Of a stretch of DNA of 64,000 nt, positions 54,291 to 64,000 are shown in pieces. The notes beneath the pieces are model-generated. The model saw only the letters and a program-made list of their open reading frames with translations. It searched no databases and was not told the origin of the DNA. A program made the translations under genes and the position numbers. Position 1 is the first letter of the stretch, and each line of letters opens with the position of its first letter. The stretch is from Zygosaccharomyces rouxii. Its lineage: Eukaryota; Ascomycota; Saccharomycetes; Saccharomycetales; Saccharomycetaceae. The stretch lies in assembly GCF_000026365.1 (NCBI RefSeq), contig NC_012996.1, forward strand, positions 868,001-932,000, given 5' to 3'.

Positions 54291-56025
54291 GGCATCTAGG
54301 AAGTTCTGTACGACCCGTATTGTGGGTAAAAAATTGAACAAGTATTCATACATCGTTACCGAGCCCAAGGATCAAGGTGGCTCGCAGGCAATGCTATATG
54401 CCACCGGGTTCAAACCAGATGATTTATCCAAGGGTCAAGTTGGTGTTGGATCATGTTGGTGGTCAGGGAATCCTTGTAATATGCACTTATTGGACTTGAA
54501 TCACAGATGCGCTGAATCAGTTAATAAAGCAGGGTTTAAGGCCATGCAATTCAATACAATTGGTGTTTCTGATGGTATTCCTATGGGTACGAGTGGTATG
54601 CGTTATTCATTGCAGAGTAGAGAAATTATCGCAGATTCTTTTGAAACTCAAATGATGGCACAACATTATGACGCCAATATCGCCATTCCGTCGTGCGATA
54701 AGAATATGCCCGGTGTGCTAATGGCTATGGGTAGACATAATAAACCTTCTATTATGGTTTATGGTGGTACTATCTTACCGGGAACTCCTACATGTGGTTC
54801 TAGTAAGTTGCCCAAAAATATTGATTTGGTAGCAGCTTACCAATCTTACGGTCAGTACATTTCTAAACAGATTACGGAAGAGGAAAGATCTGACGTGGTT
54901 TCACACGCATGTCCAGGCCCTGGTTCATGTGGTGGTATGTATACAGCAAACAGTATGGCTGCTGCTGCAGAAGTTATGGGTATTACATTACCTAATACTT
55001 CAACTTCACCTGCCACATCAAAGGAGAAATTAGCAGAGTGTGCTTCCATTGGTGATGCCATTAAAAAGACGATGGAGCTGAACATTTTGCCTCGTGATGT
55101 TTTGACTAGGGAAGCATTTGAAAATGCCATCACATACGTGATCGCTACTGGTGGTTCTACCAATGCGGTATTACATTTGGTCGCTATTGCCCATTCTGCA
55201 GGTGTCAAGTTAACTCCGGACGATTTCCAAAGGATCAGTGATAAGACACCATTGCTTGGTGATTTCAAACCTTCTGGTAAGTATTTCATTGCTGACTTGT
55301 ACAAAGTGGGTGGTACTCAAGCTGTAATCAAATTCTTGTACGAGAATGGCTTCCTCCATGGTAACACTTTAACTATTACTGGTGAAACTCTCGCTGAGCG
55401 TGCCGCCAAGGCGGCTCCATTGTCAGAGGGCCAAGATTTAATCAGTTCAGTTTCACAACCAGTTAACCCCAATGGTCACTTGCAAATTCTTTATGGCTCT
55501 CTAGCCCCAGGCGGTGCTGTTGGTAAAATTACTGGTAAGGAAGGTACTTATTTTAAGGGTAAGGCAAAGGTATTTGAAGAAGAAGTATCATTTATCCATG
55601 CCCTAGAAAAAGGTGAAATTAAAAAAGGTGAAAAAACCGTCGTAGTTATTAGGTATGAAGGTCCAAAAGGTGGTCCAGGTATGCCTGAAATGTTAAAACC
55701 ATCTGCTGCTCTCATGGGGTACGGTTTGGGACAAGATGTTGCCATGCTTACTGACGGTAGGTTCAGTGGTGGTTCCCATGGGTTTTTAATTGGCCACGTC
55801 GTACCAGAGGCAGCTGAAGGTGGACCTATCGGTCTCGTTAAGGATGGTGATGAGATTGTAATCGATGCTCAAAATAACAAGATCGATCTTTTGGTGGATG
55901 AAAACGAAATGGCTAAACGTAGAGCTGACTGGACTCCACCTTCACCTCGTTACACTAAAGGTACGCTATGGAAATACTCTAAATTAGTTTCCAATGCGTC
56001 TCAAGGCTGCGTTCTAGACGCTTAA
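54274..56025 (+). CDS. ILV3: Ilv3, mitochondrial dihydroxy-acid dehydratase
   Basis: The ATG at 54274 ([15 protein letters not shown]) matches the S. cerevisiae start, giving 583 aa (yeast 585); the frame extends to a TTG at 54199. The N-terminus is a typical matrix presequence (basic, Ser/Thr, no acidic run). Iron-sulphur ligands are in [22 protein letters not shown] and [18 protein letters not shown]. Further IlvD motifs are [35 protein letters not shown] and [20 protein letters not shown]. Reaction: dehydration of dihydroxy-isovalerate and dihydroxy-methylvalerate in valine and isoleucine synthesis. An upstream Gcn4 site fits amino-acid control. Confidence 0.98.
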   Translation: MGLVDKASRKFCTTRIVGKKLNKYSYIVTEPKDQGGSQAMLYATGFKPDDLSKGQVGVGSCWWSGNPCNMHLLDLNHRCAESVNKAGFKAMQFNTIGVSDGIPMGTSGMRYSLQSREIIADSFETQMMAQHYDANIAIPSCDKNMPGVLMAMGRHNKPSIMVYGGTILPGTPTCGSSKLPKNIDLVAAYQSYGQYISKQITEEERSDVVSHACPGPGSCGGMYTANSMAAAAEVMGITLPNTSTSPATSKEKLAECASIGDAIKKTMELNILPRDVLTREAFENAITYVIATGGSTNAVLHLVAIAHSAGVKLTPDDFQRISDKTPLLGDFKPSGKYFIADLYKVGGTQAVIKFLYENGFLHGNTLTITGETLAERAAKAAPLSEGQDLISSVSQPVNPNGHLQILYGSLAPGGAVGKITGKEGTYFKGKAKVFEEEVSFIHALEKGEIKKGEKTVVVIRYEGPKGGPGMPEMLKPSAALMGYGLGQDVAMLTDGRFSGGSHGFLIGHVVPEAAEGGPIGLVKDGDEIVIDAQNNKIDLLVDENEMAKRRADWTPPSPRYTKGTLWKYSKLVSNASQGCVLDA

Positions 56026-56313
56026 ACGGTTGAAAGAACGAAATAAGTTGAGAGCTCCAGCAGGTCCTGGAAGGATCGCCCAAACTTCAATTTTCTTTTA
56101 TAGAGTATCTACGATATCTTGCATAGTCCATTGAATGGACCCAAATCATCATGTATTTCTTTACTACTATCGCCATTAGTGTTGGTGATGAGATGAGTAT
56201 ATTATATGCTGAAAATTTTCCAGACCGAGCTAATCTCAGAATTTATCAAACTCATCGATTAAGCAAATATACCAAAAATATAAGTCTTAGAAGCCTTTCA
56301 GGAGCTTGTAAAT

Positions 56314-58665
56314 ATGGTTAGCGTGATTCCTGAGGCCACCTTTATTGGGGCTAATAGACAGAATCAAGTCAGCGATGTTAATAAAGATGCAAAAGTTGCA
56401 TTTGGTGCTGGTAAAACTATTGCACTTTGGGATCCTGTCAATAAAGATGCAAAGGGTGTATATGCTACTTTGAAAGGACATCAAGCTGAAGTTACATGTG
56501 TTAAGTTTATTCCCAATATGGATTTGATGGTTTCTACATCTGAAGACCATCATGTCAAAATCTGGAAATTCTCTAGTTTAGAGTGCCTACAAACAATTGA
56601 ACATTATAAGCATTCTATTGTTTCCTTGGCAGTATGGAAAGATTTAATCGTAGTTGGTAGTGCTGATGGACTAGTGTCATTGTGGGTTTTTAGAGATAAC
56701 GAGTTTGTATTGGACTACGAATTTACCAATCGTAAAGGTTTCTTTCCGCTATCACTATCCGTGACCAATATTGAAGATGGTGGGTTCTTATTAGCTGTCG
56801 GTGGTACGAAGCCCAATATTATTGTCTATTCATTTGTTCTAAGAGATTCCAGAGTCCATGAATGTCGATTGGCGGCTGAATTGGAGGGACATGAAGACTG
56901 GGTTAAATCGTTAGCATTTCGTCACAAGGATACGCCTGGTGAATGCTTGTTAGCATCCGGTTCTCAGGATAGGTACATTAGGTTGTGGAAGGTTAGATTA
57001 AACGAATTGATTGATGATTCAGATGAGAACACAGAAAGGCCTAAACTTTTGAGTAACAAACAGTACAAATTTGAAATTAAATCAGGACTCAGAGTTTCCA
57101 TGAGCTTTGAAGCATTAATTGTAGGACATGATGATTGGATTTCTTCCTTGCAATGGCATGAAAGTCGTATGCAATTGCTAGCATCTACCGCTGATACTTC
57201 TTTGATGGTATGGGAACCTGATGAGAGTTCTGGTGTTTGGATTTGTGGTTCAAGATTGGGTGAAATCTCCTCTAAAGGTGCATCTACAGCTACAGGTTCT
57301 TCAGGTGGATTTTGGTCCTGTCTTTGGTTCAATCATGATGGGCTCGAATACATACTAACCAATGGCAAGAGCGGCTCCTGGAGAGTTTGGTCTTCTTCTG
57401 ATAACTACTACTGGGAGCAACATCTTGGTGTTACTGGTGCTACTAAGCAAGTGACCGATATTGCTTGGTCTCCAAGTGGTGATTATTTGTTATCCACTTC
57501 TTTAGATCAAACTACTAGACTTTATGCCCCTTGGTTGTTCAATAACGATGGAACCCCAAGGGGTCAAGTAACATGGCATGAATTTTCTAGACCTCAGATC
57601 CATGGTTACGATATGGTTTGTGTGGAACCTCTTTCCAATTTTAGATTTGTGAGTGGTGGTGATGAAAAGATCTTGAGATCCTTTGACTTACCCAAAGGTG
57701 TCTTTGAAATCTTACACAAATTAGCAGGTTATAACTCTGACTTCCAAAATGCATTGCCGGTTTCTGCTTCTTTACCTGCCCTAGGGTTATCCAATAAGGC
57801 AACCGCTGTTGAGGATCAAGAGATTGAAGAAGAAGAACAAGACCCTAATCTTCGTGAAACTAATGAAAATAAAAACATCTCCTATGATATGGCTTCTTCT
57901 TTGACAATACCCCCATTGGAAGACCAATTACAAAGACATCTACTATGGCCAGAAATTGAAAAGTTGTATGGTCATGGGTATGAAATATCTTGTGTGGACG
58001 TGTCTTCAGATGGTAAACTAATAGCTTCAGCCTGTAGATCCAACAATGCTCAACATGCTGGTGTAAGAATCTTCGATTCGAATAACTGGCTCGAGGTTAA
58101 ACCTACACTATTGTTCCATACATTAACCATTACCAGACTGCGGTTCTCAAAGGATAATAATTATTTACTAAGTGTCTCTAGAGATAGACAATGGGCCATT
58201 TGGCAGAGAAATTTTGAAGATCAAACTTTCAGCTTGAAATATAAAAATGAAAAGGCACACACTAGAATTATTTGGGATTGTGACTGGGCACCTATAGAAT
58301 TTGGACAAGTTTTCTTGACGGCATCAAGAGATAGGACGGTTAAATCATGGAGGTACGATCAAGAATCGGATAATTTTACTTCGGAAAACTCTGTCAAATT
58401 TGAACAACCTGTTACAGCTCTATCGATATGTGAAAAAGTCATCGATGGTCAATTGATCGTTGCCATTGGGTTAGAAGGCGGTTCAATTCATTTGTACAGT
58501 TACACTCCTCAGGGATTTAAATTATTAGAACAAATTGATGAAAGTCTGACTCCTGCTGATAAGATTACTAGATTAAGGTGGTCACCCTCTTTCAGGGAAG
58601 ATAGACTATATCTTGGTGTTTCCAGTAGTGACACTTCTACAAGAATATATTCTTTGAAGTGTTAA
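56314..58665 (+). CDS. ELP2: Elp2, WD40 subunit of the Elongator complex
   Basis: The 783-aa protein (S. cerevisiae 788) consists of two seven-bladed WD40 propellers, with repeats such as LKGHQAEVTCVKFIPNMDLM, ASGSQDRYIRLWKV and LTASRDRTVKSWRYD. Family knowledge: Elp2 with Elp1 and Elp3 forms the Elongator core that modifies the wobble uridine of tRNAs (mcm5/ncm5). It is in the same orientation as ILV3 and converges with PMT6 over 79 bp containing a 14-A run, as YGR200C lies beside YGR199W. Confidence 0.97.
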   Translation: MVSVIPEATFIGANRQNQVSDVNKDAKVAFGAGKTIALWDPVNKDAKGVYATLKGHQAEVTCVKFIPNMDLMVSTSEDHHVKIWKFSSLECLQTIEHYKHSIVSLAVWKDLIVVGSADGLVSLWVFRDNEFVLDYEFTNRKGFFPLSLSVTNIEDGGFLLAVGGTKPNIIVYSFVLRDSRVHECRLAAELEGHEDWVKSLAFRHKDTPGECLLASGSQDRYIRLWKVRLNELIDDSDENTERPKLLSNKQYKFEIKSGLRVSMSFEALIVGHDDWISSLQWHESRMQLLASTADTSLMVWEPDESSGVWICGSRLGEISSKGASTATGSSGGFWSCLWFNHDGLEYILTNGKSGSWRVWSSSDNYYWEQHLGVTGATKQVTDIAWSPSGDYLLSTSLDQTTRLYAPWLFNNDGTPRGQVTWHEFSRPQIHGYDMVCVEPLSNFRFVSGGDEKILRSFDLPKGVFEILHKLAGYNSDFQNALPVSASLPALGLSNKATAVEDQEIEEEEQDPNLRETNENKNISYDMASSLTIPPLEDQLQRHLLWPEIEKLYGHGYEISCVDVSSDGKLIASACRSNNAQHAGVRIFDSNNWLEVKPTLLFHTLTITRLRFSKDNNYLLSVSRDRQWAIWQRNFEDQTFSLKYKNEKAHTRIIWDCDWAPIEFGQVFLTASRDRTVKSWRYDQESDNFTSENSVKFEQPVTALSICEKVIDGQLIVAIGLEGGSIHLYSYTPQGFKLLEQIDESLTPADKITRLRWSPSFREDRLYLGVSSSDTSTRIYSLKC

Positions 58666-58744
58666 ATGTACTTATTTATCTTTACTAGAAAAAAAAAAAA
58701 AAATTTATAATAGTAATTCTAATCACATATATGTCTCATACTTA

Positions 58745-60904
58745 TTAAACGGCCATGTCCCAAGATTTGAGCCATTCCAAGTAAATATAATCGGTCCACA
58801 TTCCTGTCATACCTTGGCAAATAGGAGAGAAATAAGTATAAGTTTTGATACAACCTCCAAACAATGCAATATAGACAGGATATTTGATCCAGTTGAATGA
58901 CGAACGTAAGAGACGGTCAACCACGAATCCGAAGATAAGGATTGCAAAATATAATGCCGGCAGGTAGTGATGGACGTAAGTAACTCTGCCCATAACAACA
59001 AAGGGCAAATAATGAGTAACCCAAGCGGTAAATGGCATCACACCTTGAATTATAAATTCCCAAAATGTGGATTCTGTCATTGGTTTTGTTTGGCGTTTCC
59101 ATTGGTACAGTAACTTGGCGGTAATTGCCAAAAAGACAAATAATGAAAGTGTTGATAACCAAGTGTTAAATGGCGACCCCATCAAAAAGTATCTGTAACT
59201 ATCTTTACTCCAAGAGCACATACGTAATCCTCTGTGAAGTGTTGGCCATTCCCAAGCATCTGTTGCCAAGTTGTCAAATTTATCATGATCTTCCACTAGG
59301 GCGCTGTTGGAAGATGCCATTGCAAAATTAATCATAACGAAATCGGTCCAGAATCTGGATTTAGGTGGATGCCAATCGGTGTCGATTGGTAAATTCTCAT
59401 TCCAATGTTCTTCTACGTTCCACCAAGTAGATTTGTCGTGTTTACTCCAAGAGTGTTTGCAAACAATTTCTGCTTGTTGGAATCCCCATTTTGGATAAGA
59501 AAATCCAGTTGACGTCAGATAACAACCGAGTTCTTTATTTCTCAATCTAAAGAAAGTTGAAACTGGATGCAGTTCATCATAATTCTCCTTTGGATAATCA
59601 GGATCCGAAGAATCTGTTTGTCTTACGATTTCTACAATCCAATCATCTTTTAAATCACCAATCTCTTCAGAGCCATAACCTGAAACTTCGTAGTTGCCTC
59701 TAGAGACGTGTGAAGGAATTCTGTGCGTGTGTAGATTCACTTTTTGTTGATTATGGAACAATCTGATAACAGAACCATCGGTAATGTACCCTGAGCCCTC
59801 ATCGGGTAAATAATCTTCCTCCCAATTCAATTCTGAGGAACGAGGAAATCTAACTTGCCAAACATTATTGTCGTCTGCAAATCCGTAACCGGTAACTTGA
59901 TTTTGATTTGAACCTTCTGGATAAGTTTGGAAATGAGAATGTAAAAGGTTGGGACTTAGACCATGAGATCTGATGGTGATAAGGGACCCGAAGGCCACTG
60001 TACGGGGACCAGTCTCGATTTCATTGTTTTCTAGGTTAACTTGGAATAAAGTATTTGTAGATGCGTCACCAGGGCCTGATTTGTAAAGCAGAGTGAAATG
60101 AATCTTGAAGAGAAACAGATAGATCAAAAATGGCGTTACAATCAAATTGATAACTCTAATGGCCCAATGTTTGAAATACTGTTTACGGCTAACCTTGGGA
60201 TCAAACCTTAAGGTGAAAAGTTCTAGGATGGTGTATGCACCCACGACTAAGGTTACGAATAGACCCACCCATTTCACACTGCACACACAGCCAATGGAAA
60301 GACCAGTTAGCCACATCCAAAGTTTCCATCTTCTGGTGAATGGTTCACGACGTGCAGTGTACATTTTTACCAAACATGCAAACGTAGCAATGGTAAAGAA
60401 AAGTAGCATTGAATCCAAAAGAATAAATTTAGAAAGTACAATGTAGGAGTGTTCTAAAGTAACCATAATGGCAATTAGGTGCACAGTCAACAGTTGGAAC
60501 CCCATATTTTTAGCGGTCCAGTATGCTAGAGGACAACATGCGACACCAAAGCATGCATTTATCTGTCTAATCAGTTTATAGTTGACGTTTTCTGGATAGG
60601 ATTGATTAGAATCGAAGTCGAATTCACCGTCAAAACCTGCCAACCATTCAGTAAGTGCGATTAACATTTTACCCAGGGGTGGATGGACATCGTGGTAGAA
60701 CTCGTGCTTGATATAGTAGGACCCAAATTTACCAAAATGAGCTTCATCCCAAACCACATCTGGATTTTTATCAATGTTTTGGAATCTAACGTACAGTGCC
60801 AATAAAGTATAAGCTATTGGTGATATAATGGACTCCAATCGAAGCAGTCCACGATAAAAATTTTGAAGTTGAGGAACCTTCCCCTTCTCAACACTCTCAG
60901 ACAT
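58745..60904 (-). CDS. PMT6: Pmt6, protein O-mannosyltransferase
   Basis: The ATG at 60904 gives 719 aa (S. cerevisiae Pmt6 759); the frame extends to a GTG two codons upstream. The N-terminal PMT domain has the DE pair in VVWDEAHFGKFGSYY and HDVHPPLGKMLIALTEWL, followed by several transmembrane helices. Residues about 310-500 form the luminal MIR domain (GSLITIRSHGLSPNLLHSH, VIRLFHNQQKVNLHTHRIP). Four more helices follow at the C-terminus. Reaction: transfer of mannose from dolichyl-phosphate mannose to Ser/Thr in the ER. Its mucin-type substrates would include Msb2. The name rests mainly on synteny with ELP2; other PMT2-family members are the alternative. Confidence 0.9.
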   Translation of the reverse strand: MSESVEKGKVPQLQNFYRGLLRLESIISPIAYTLLALYVRFQNIDKNPDVVWDEAHFGKFGSYYIKHEFYHDVHPPLGKMLIALTEWLAGFDGEFDFDSNQSYPENVNYKLIRQINACFGVACCPLAYWTAKNMGFQLLTVHLIAIMVTLEHSYIVLSKFILLDSMLLFFTIATFACLVKMYTARREPFTRRWKLWMWLTGLSIGCVCSVKWVGLFVTLVVGAYTILELFTLRFDPKVSRKQYFKHWAIRVINLIVTPFLIYLFLFKIHFTLLYKSGPGDASTNTLFQVNLENNEIETGPRTVAFGSLITIRSHGLSPNLLHSHFQTYPEGSNQNQVTGYGFADDNNVWQVRFPRSSELNWEEDYLPDEGSGYITDGSVIRLFHNQQKVNLHTHRIPSHVSRGNYEVSGYGSEEIGDLKDDWIVEIVRQTDSSDPDYPKENYDELHPVSTFFRLRNKELGCYLTSTGFSYPKWGFQQAEIVCKHSWSKHDKSTWWNVEEHWNENLPIDTDWHPPKSRFWTDFVMINFAMASSNSALVEDHDKFDNLATDAWEWPTLHRGLRMCSWSKDSYRYFLMGSPFNTWLSTLSLFVFLAITAKLLYQWKRQTKPMTESTFWEFIIQGVMPFTAWVTHYLPFVVMGRVTYVHHYLPALYFAILIFGFVVDRLLRSSFNWIKYPVYIALFGGCIKTYTYFSPICQGMTGMWTDYIYLEWLKSWDMAV

Positions 60905-61042
60905 AATCACAAGGGTCTCTTGACGCTGACTCTGCTACTTTGATCCAGGAAATGGTGAAGACGTTCAAGTTATAGTCGTTCTTTATAGCTTTCCCTAAGC
61001 CCGCGAATTCAATACGCGAAACCGATTCTACATAGCAGATAA

Positions 61043-61936
61043 TTATGAATAAATAGCATATTTAGTTAGACCCTTCACAGTCCTTTTATAAAAGGCGGTT
61101 TGAGCTCTAATGGGTCTATCAAATTCTAAAATTCTTGGTCTGGTATAGTATAAGATTCTCACGTAGTAACCATCCAAATTATGGTCAAATTTCATCAAGA
61201 CAGAAGACTCTGATGTATAATCTTCCAAGGGTTCAATGGGCTCTGTAATCCTAGGCCTATGGAACGAATCCACTGACGTGACCAGTTCACATCTAGCCGT
61301 ACCTTGAATTATTTGATGCTGATTAACCGGAGAACCTGCTCCTGGGTCTGAAGAGACGTAAACCGGCTCGTTCAACTGTTCCACGGGGATATCTACCACG
61401 AACCAAGCGGTGTTGTTGTGCAAAAACATTCCTCCATCCACATGTACCGCTCCCAACGATCTGGGTTCGAATCTAATCGGCTCCTTAAAATGTTCACCTT
61501 GAGAACTATAAAAATTGTAATTGATAATCCTTGGTGCTTCAATCGATTCAACAGCGTCTGGATCCAATTTTGCCATAAATCGGAGATTTCCAGTGATGTT
61601 CTCTTTTGGGGGTATGGGGAAAGAAATTTGAACCAAGTGATCGTCAGAAATCATTACTTTGCCAATCACCTGTGATTTATGCATAAGTTCAAACGGTTCG
61701 GTTGGCAACCCTGTGAATTCTCTCGGTATCGAAAGAAAAACATCCCTATCTTGCCCTTCACTTAAGAACAGTTCAGCATCAATCTGAAACCAGTGATTTG
61801 GATCCCGACAGTATGCATACCCTGAAACGCTATCACGAAGTCCCACATTGGTGAAAAAGGAATCATCCTTAGCGTTAACAAGCGTAACGGCTGCCGTTAC
61901 GCAGTAATAAAACAAACACTGGAGAAAAAATCGCAT
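61043..61936 (-). CDS. Secreted adhesin-like protein, agglutinin/ALS-type head only
   Basis: I do not recognise a named orthologue. The 297-aa product has a clear signal peptide (MRFFLQCLFYYCVTAAVTL, cleavage after VNA near residue 23). The mature part is beta-rich. DVFLSIPREF, ITGNLRFMAKLDP and KEPIRFEPRSL recall the GDxFTLxMP, IxGSxxFxLxF and VxFxPxxF elements of the first Ig-like domain of Sag1/ALS heads. NNTAW gives an N-glycosylation sequon and NIT another. Only two cysteines remain in the mature chain. It ends TKYAIYS with no Ser/Thr stalk and no GPI signal, so it would be soluble. Adhesin homology is inference from pattern; a lineage-specific secreted protein is the fallback. Confidence 0.55.
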   Translation of the reverse strand: MRFFLQCLFYYCVTAAVTLVNAKDDSFFTNVGLRDSVSGYAYCRDPNHWFQIDAELFLSEGQDRDVFLSIPREFTGLPTEPFELMHKSQVIGKVMISDDHLVQISFPIPPKENITGNLRFMAKLDPDAVESIEAPRIINYNFYSSQGEHFKEPIRFEPRSLGAVHVDGGMFLHNNTAWFVVDIPVEQLNEPVYVSSDPGAGSPVNQHQIIQGTARCELVTSVDSFHRPRITEPIEPLEDYTSESSVLMKFDHNLDGYYVRILYYTRPRILEFDRPIRAQTAFYKRTVKGLTKYAIYS

Positions 61937-62475
61937 AGTTTTCTGGGGTTTGAAAAAGCCAAGAAAATTTCAAACAACCACATTCATCCATTATTCACCT
62001 TTTTTTATATCTTGGCATTCTTATCATCTCGATCGCGAAAACAATATTTATATACTCCGAAAACGTTAATCACCGTAAATCATTCGCCAAAATGATAGTG
62101 CGATGAGCTTAACAATTCGTGTAACTCTCATTAACGCTGAAACGGTCCCCAATTTATTCTCAATTTGATTCAGTTGCTTTTCGAAATTCGTTTTTCGCTA
62201 CTCAAGTTCTTATCAATTTTTCAAGCCGTTTAAGTCATTCTTGTGATCGACTTGTAAACGAATGATTCGCTTTAGCTCTTATGACTACCATAAGTCTAAC
62301 ATGCTGCTGTTTCAAAAGAAAGGAAACTGTTACCCACTTGAAGATGGATTTAAAAGTGAATTCTGGGCTATGCAATCACGGGAACTGTTTATTCGGCCGA
62401 CTGGGAAGTGTTGAAGTGTTGGAATAAGGGCAGATACCGCTAGAAACGGTTCAACTCCAGCTATGACTACCAGCC

Positions 62476-62504
62476 CATCGTATCGTATCGCATCGTATCG
62501 CATC
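62476..62504. repeat. YATCG pentanucleotide repeat
   Basis: Five head-to-tail pentamers of the form CATCG/TATCG plus a partial sixth. Confidence 0.85.
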
Positions 62505-62674
62505 TTGCATATGAGGATGAAACCCATAATTGAATAGGGAACATGTTCCTGGTTTTGAATTCGCCAGAAAAGTGGTTCTAGTATGGATATTCGGCTTAGT
62601 GTTAACGGTTATTACCATTTGAACAAGGTTACTGAAAGAGCATAGGTGATATGGGATAATTGGAATTTCTGAGG

Positions 62675-62682
62675 TATAAAAG
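62675..62682 (+). promoter_or_regulatory. TATA box of THI4
   Basis: TATAAAAG lies 111 bp upstream of the THI4 ATG, a normal distance for a strongly induced yeast gene. Confidence 0.65.
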
Positions 62683-62731
62683 GAGGACCAACAGACAGCA
62701 TAGGATGAAGAATTGGTTTGGATATTTCTAA

Positions 62732-63763
<1,032 letters not shown>

Positions 63764-64000
63764 GCTCCAAAAGCGGATGAGAATTATCAGTTTATAATTT
63801 TTTATAGTTTATGATTAAGTAACGGTTTAAAGCGTGTTTTCTATTTTATTTTATTTTGTTGTGTTTCCTTGTATTTTATTTGATGTTATTTGATTTTACT
63901 TTAGTTTAGTTTATTCATTAAAAGTTACAGTATTTAAATGGACGTACTGGTTCCGTTTCCTTGTACCTCACACAATTGAGCAATGCGTCCTTGTAGCCAA
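63764..64000. other. THI4 3' flank
   Basis: This end of the window is T-rich low-complexity DNA (TTTTATTT-type runs at about 63840-63920), typical of yeast 3' processing regions. No gene is visible before the edge. Confidence 0.5.

Overview
The window is nuclear DNA from a budding yeast of the Saccharomycetaceae: gene-dense, short intergenic spaces, mostly intronless genes with yeast-type splice signals (TACTAAC) where introns occur, and almost every protein recognisable as an orthologue of a Saccharomyces cerevisiae gene. Gene order shows that the lineage did not go through the whole-genome duplication. Genes that S. cerevisiae splits between chromosomes XII and VII (left block) or X and VII (right block) are interleaved here. 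Ohnologue pairs (PEX30/PEX31, STF2/TMA10, NMA1/NMA2) are present once. A Zygosaccharomyces/Torulaspora-type species fits best, but I cannot name the species. All gene names below come from protein similarity recalled from knowledge plus synteny; no search was run.

Left block (1-39.8 kb): SFH1 (5' end cut by the window edge), NKP2, TAD3, EST2, BUD6, MMS22, SWC4, CUL3, CWC24, PEX30/31, RPL38, TFG2, PRP18, a YLR326W-like membrane protein, ECT1, STF2/TMA10, an intron-containing tRNA-Ser(GCU), NMA1/2, a small unidentified ORF, MCY1, SNU71, the mucin sensor MSB2, EAT1 (YGR015C), a YGR016W-like membrane protein and REC102 (one intron). Junction (39.8-42 kb): RBG2, displaced relative to S. cerevisiae, a tRNA-Ser(AGA) and about 0.8 kb of gene-free DNA. 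Right block (42-61 kb): CIR1, MVB12, BNA1, MDE1, LSM8, REC107/MER2 (one intron), TDA10, TES1, ADE3, ESS1, YCH1, PCT1, ILV3, ELP2, PMT6. Right end (61-64 kb): an unrecognised secreted protein that looks like an agglutinin/ALS-type adhesin headpiece without stalk or GPI anchor, then THI4.

There are no operons; neighbours are mostly unrelated housekeeping genes. Functional links include Kennedy-pathway enzymes (ECT1, PCT1), NAD synthesis (BNA1, NMA), meiotic double-strand-break factors (REC102, REC107), snRNP/splicing proteins (CWC24, PRP18, SNU71, LSM8) and chromatin factors (SFH1, SWC4).

The most notable sequence-level observations are: a short uORF whose stop overlaps the EST2 start codon (TGATG); a REC107 intron that carries the Mer1 enhancer motif and non-consensus 5' sites; a clean 64-nt intron that rejoins two apparently separate ORFs into REC102; a 25-unit, indel-free 27-bp array in MSB2 with higher-order duplication; a perfect URS1 next to three STREs upstream of STF2/TMA10; tandem Rap1-like sites upstream of RPL38; and the orphan adhesin-like secreted protein.
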